Made by a program: the position numbers and the translations under genes
Assembly (NCBI GenBank): GCA_001805125.1
Contig: MHEF01000132.1
Span: forward strand, 1 to 5,801
DNA from: Nitrospirae bacterium RBG_13_39_12
Lineage (GTDB): Bacteria; Nitrospirota; Thermodesulfovibrionia; Thermodesulfovibrionales; SM23-35
DNA: 5,801 nt
Direction of reading: 5' to 3'
Notes under the pieces: model-generated
Seen by the model: only the letters and a program-made list of their open reading frames with translations
The model's database searches: none
Told to the model about the DNA's origin: nothing
In this document: positions 5,777 through 5,801 of the stretch, one piece after another
How positions within the stretch are numbered: the stretch's first letter is position 1
Layout: each line of letters starts with the position of its first letter

Positions 5777-5801
5777 TTTTGAGAATATCTCTCGCTGCAC
5801 T

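Overview
The window carries parts of two unrelated gene groups separated by a 440-base non-coding stretch and one small gene. The organism looks like a Gram-negative bacterium: the HlyD-type adaptor protein only makes sense with a periplasm. Codon use favours AGA/AGG arginine and ATA isoleucine codons, and the gaps hold palindromic repeats of the GTCATTCC type. This would fit an environmental lineage such as Nitrospirota or a deltaproteobacterial group, but the phylum is a guess that the sequence alone does not settle.

Left part (1-3505, all on the minus strand, read right to left): a three-gene export operon with the order of E. coli ybhG-ybhF-ybhS. It encodes a HlyD-type periplasmic adaptor (2411-3505), a tandem double ATPase (541-2232) and the first 139 codons of an ABC-2 permease (418 down to the window edge). 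A second permease gene of the YbhR kind may lie outside the window. Together these would form an inner-membrane ABC exporter linked through the adaptor to an outer-membrane channel; the substrate cannot be read from the sequence. Both gene junctions are unusually long for such an operon (178 and 122 bases), and each holds a palindromic repeat. A consensus-like promoter sits so close to the adaptor start codon that the mRNA may be leaderless.

Middle (3506-3945): non-coding, with the candidate operon promoter, an imperfect hairpin and a 152-base nested palindromic repeat that shares its core design with the repeat at 441-513. It is followed by a short coiled-coil gene on the plus strand (3946-4161, TTG start) of unknown function.

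Right part (4278-5801, minus strand, visibly more AT-rich): a UbiA-family polyprenyl-phosphate phosphoribosyltransferase followed by a HAD-IB phosphatase. In families of this type the first enzyme puts 5-phosphoribose on a polyprenyl phosphate and a phosphatase removes the 5-phosphate, giving a lipid-linked ribose that can be epimerised to a D-arabinofuranose donor. The pair is probably the tail of a cell-surface glycan cluster continuing beyond position 5801.

I see no convincing evidence of a wholly new multi-gene system. The most interesting unexplained signals are the three nested palindromic elements in the gaps, two of them inside the ABC operon, and the 16-base motif present in three copies within 2253-2413.
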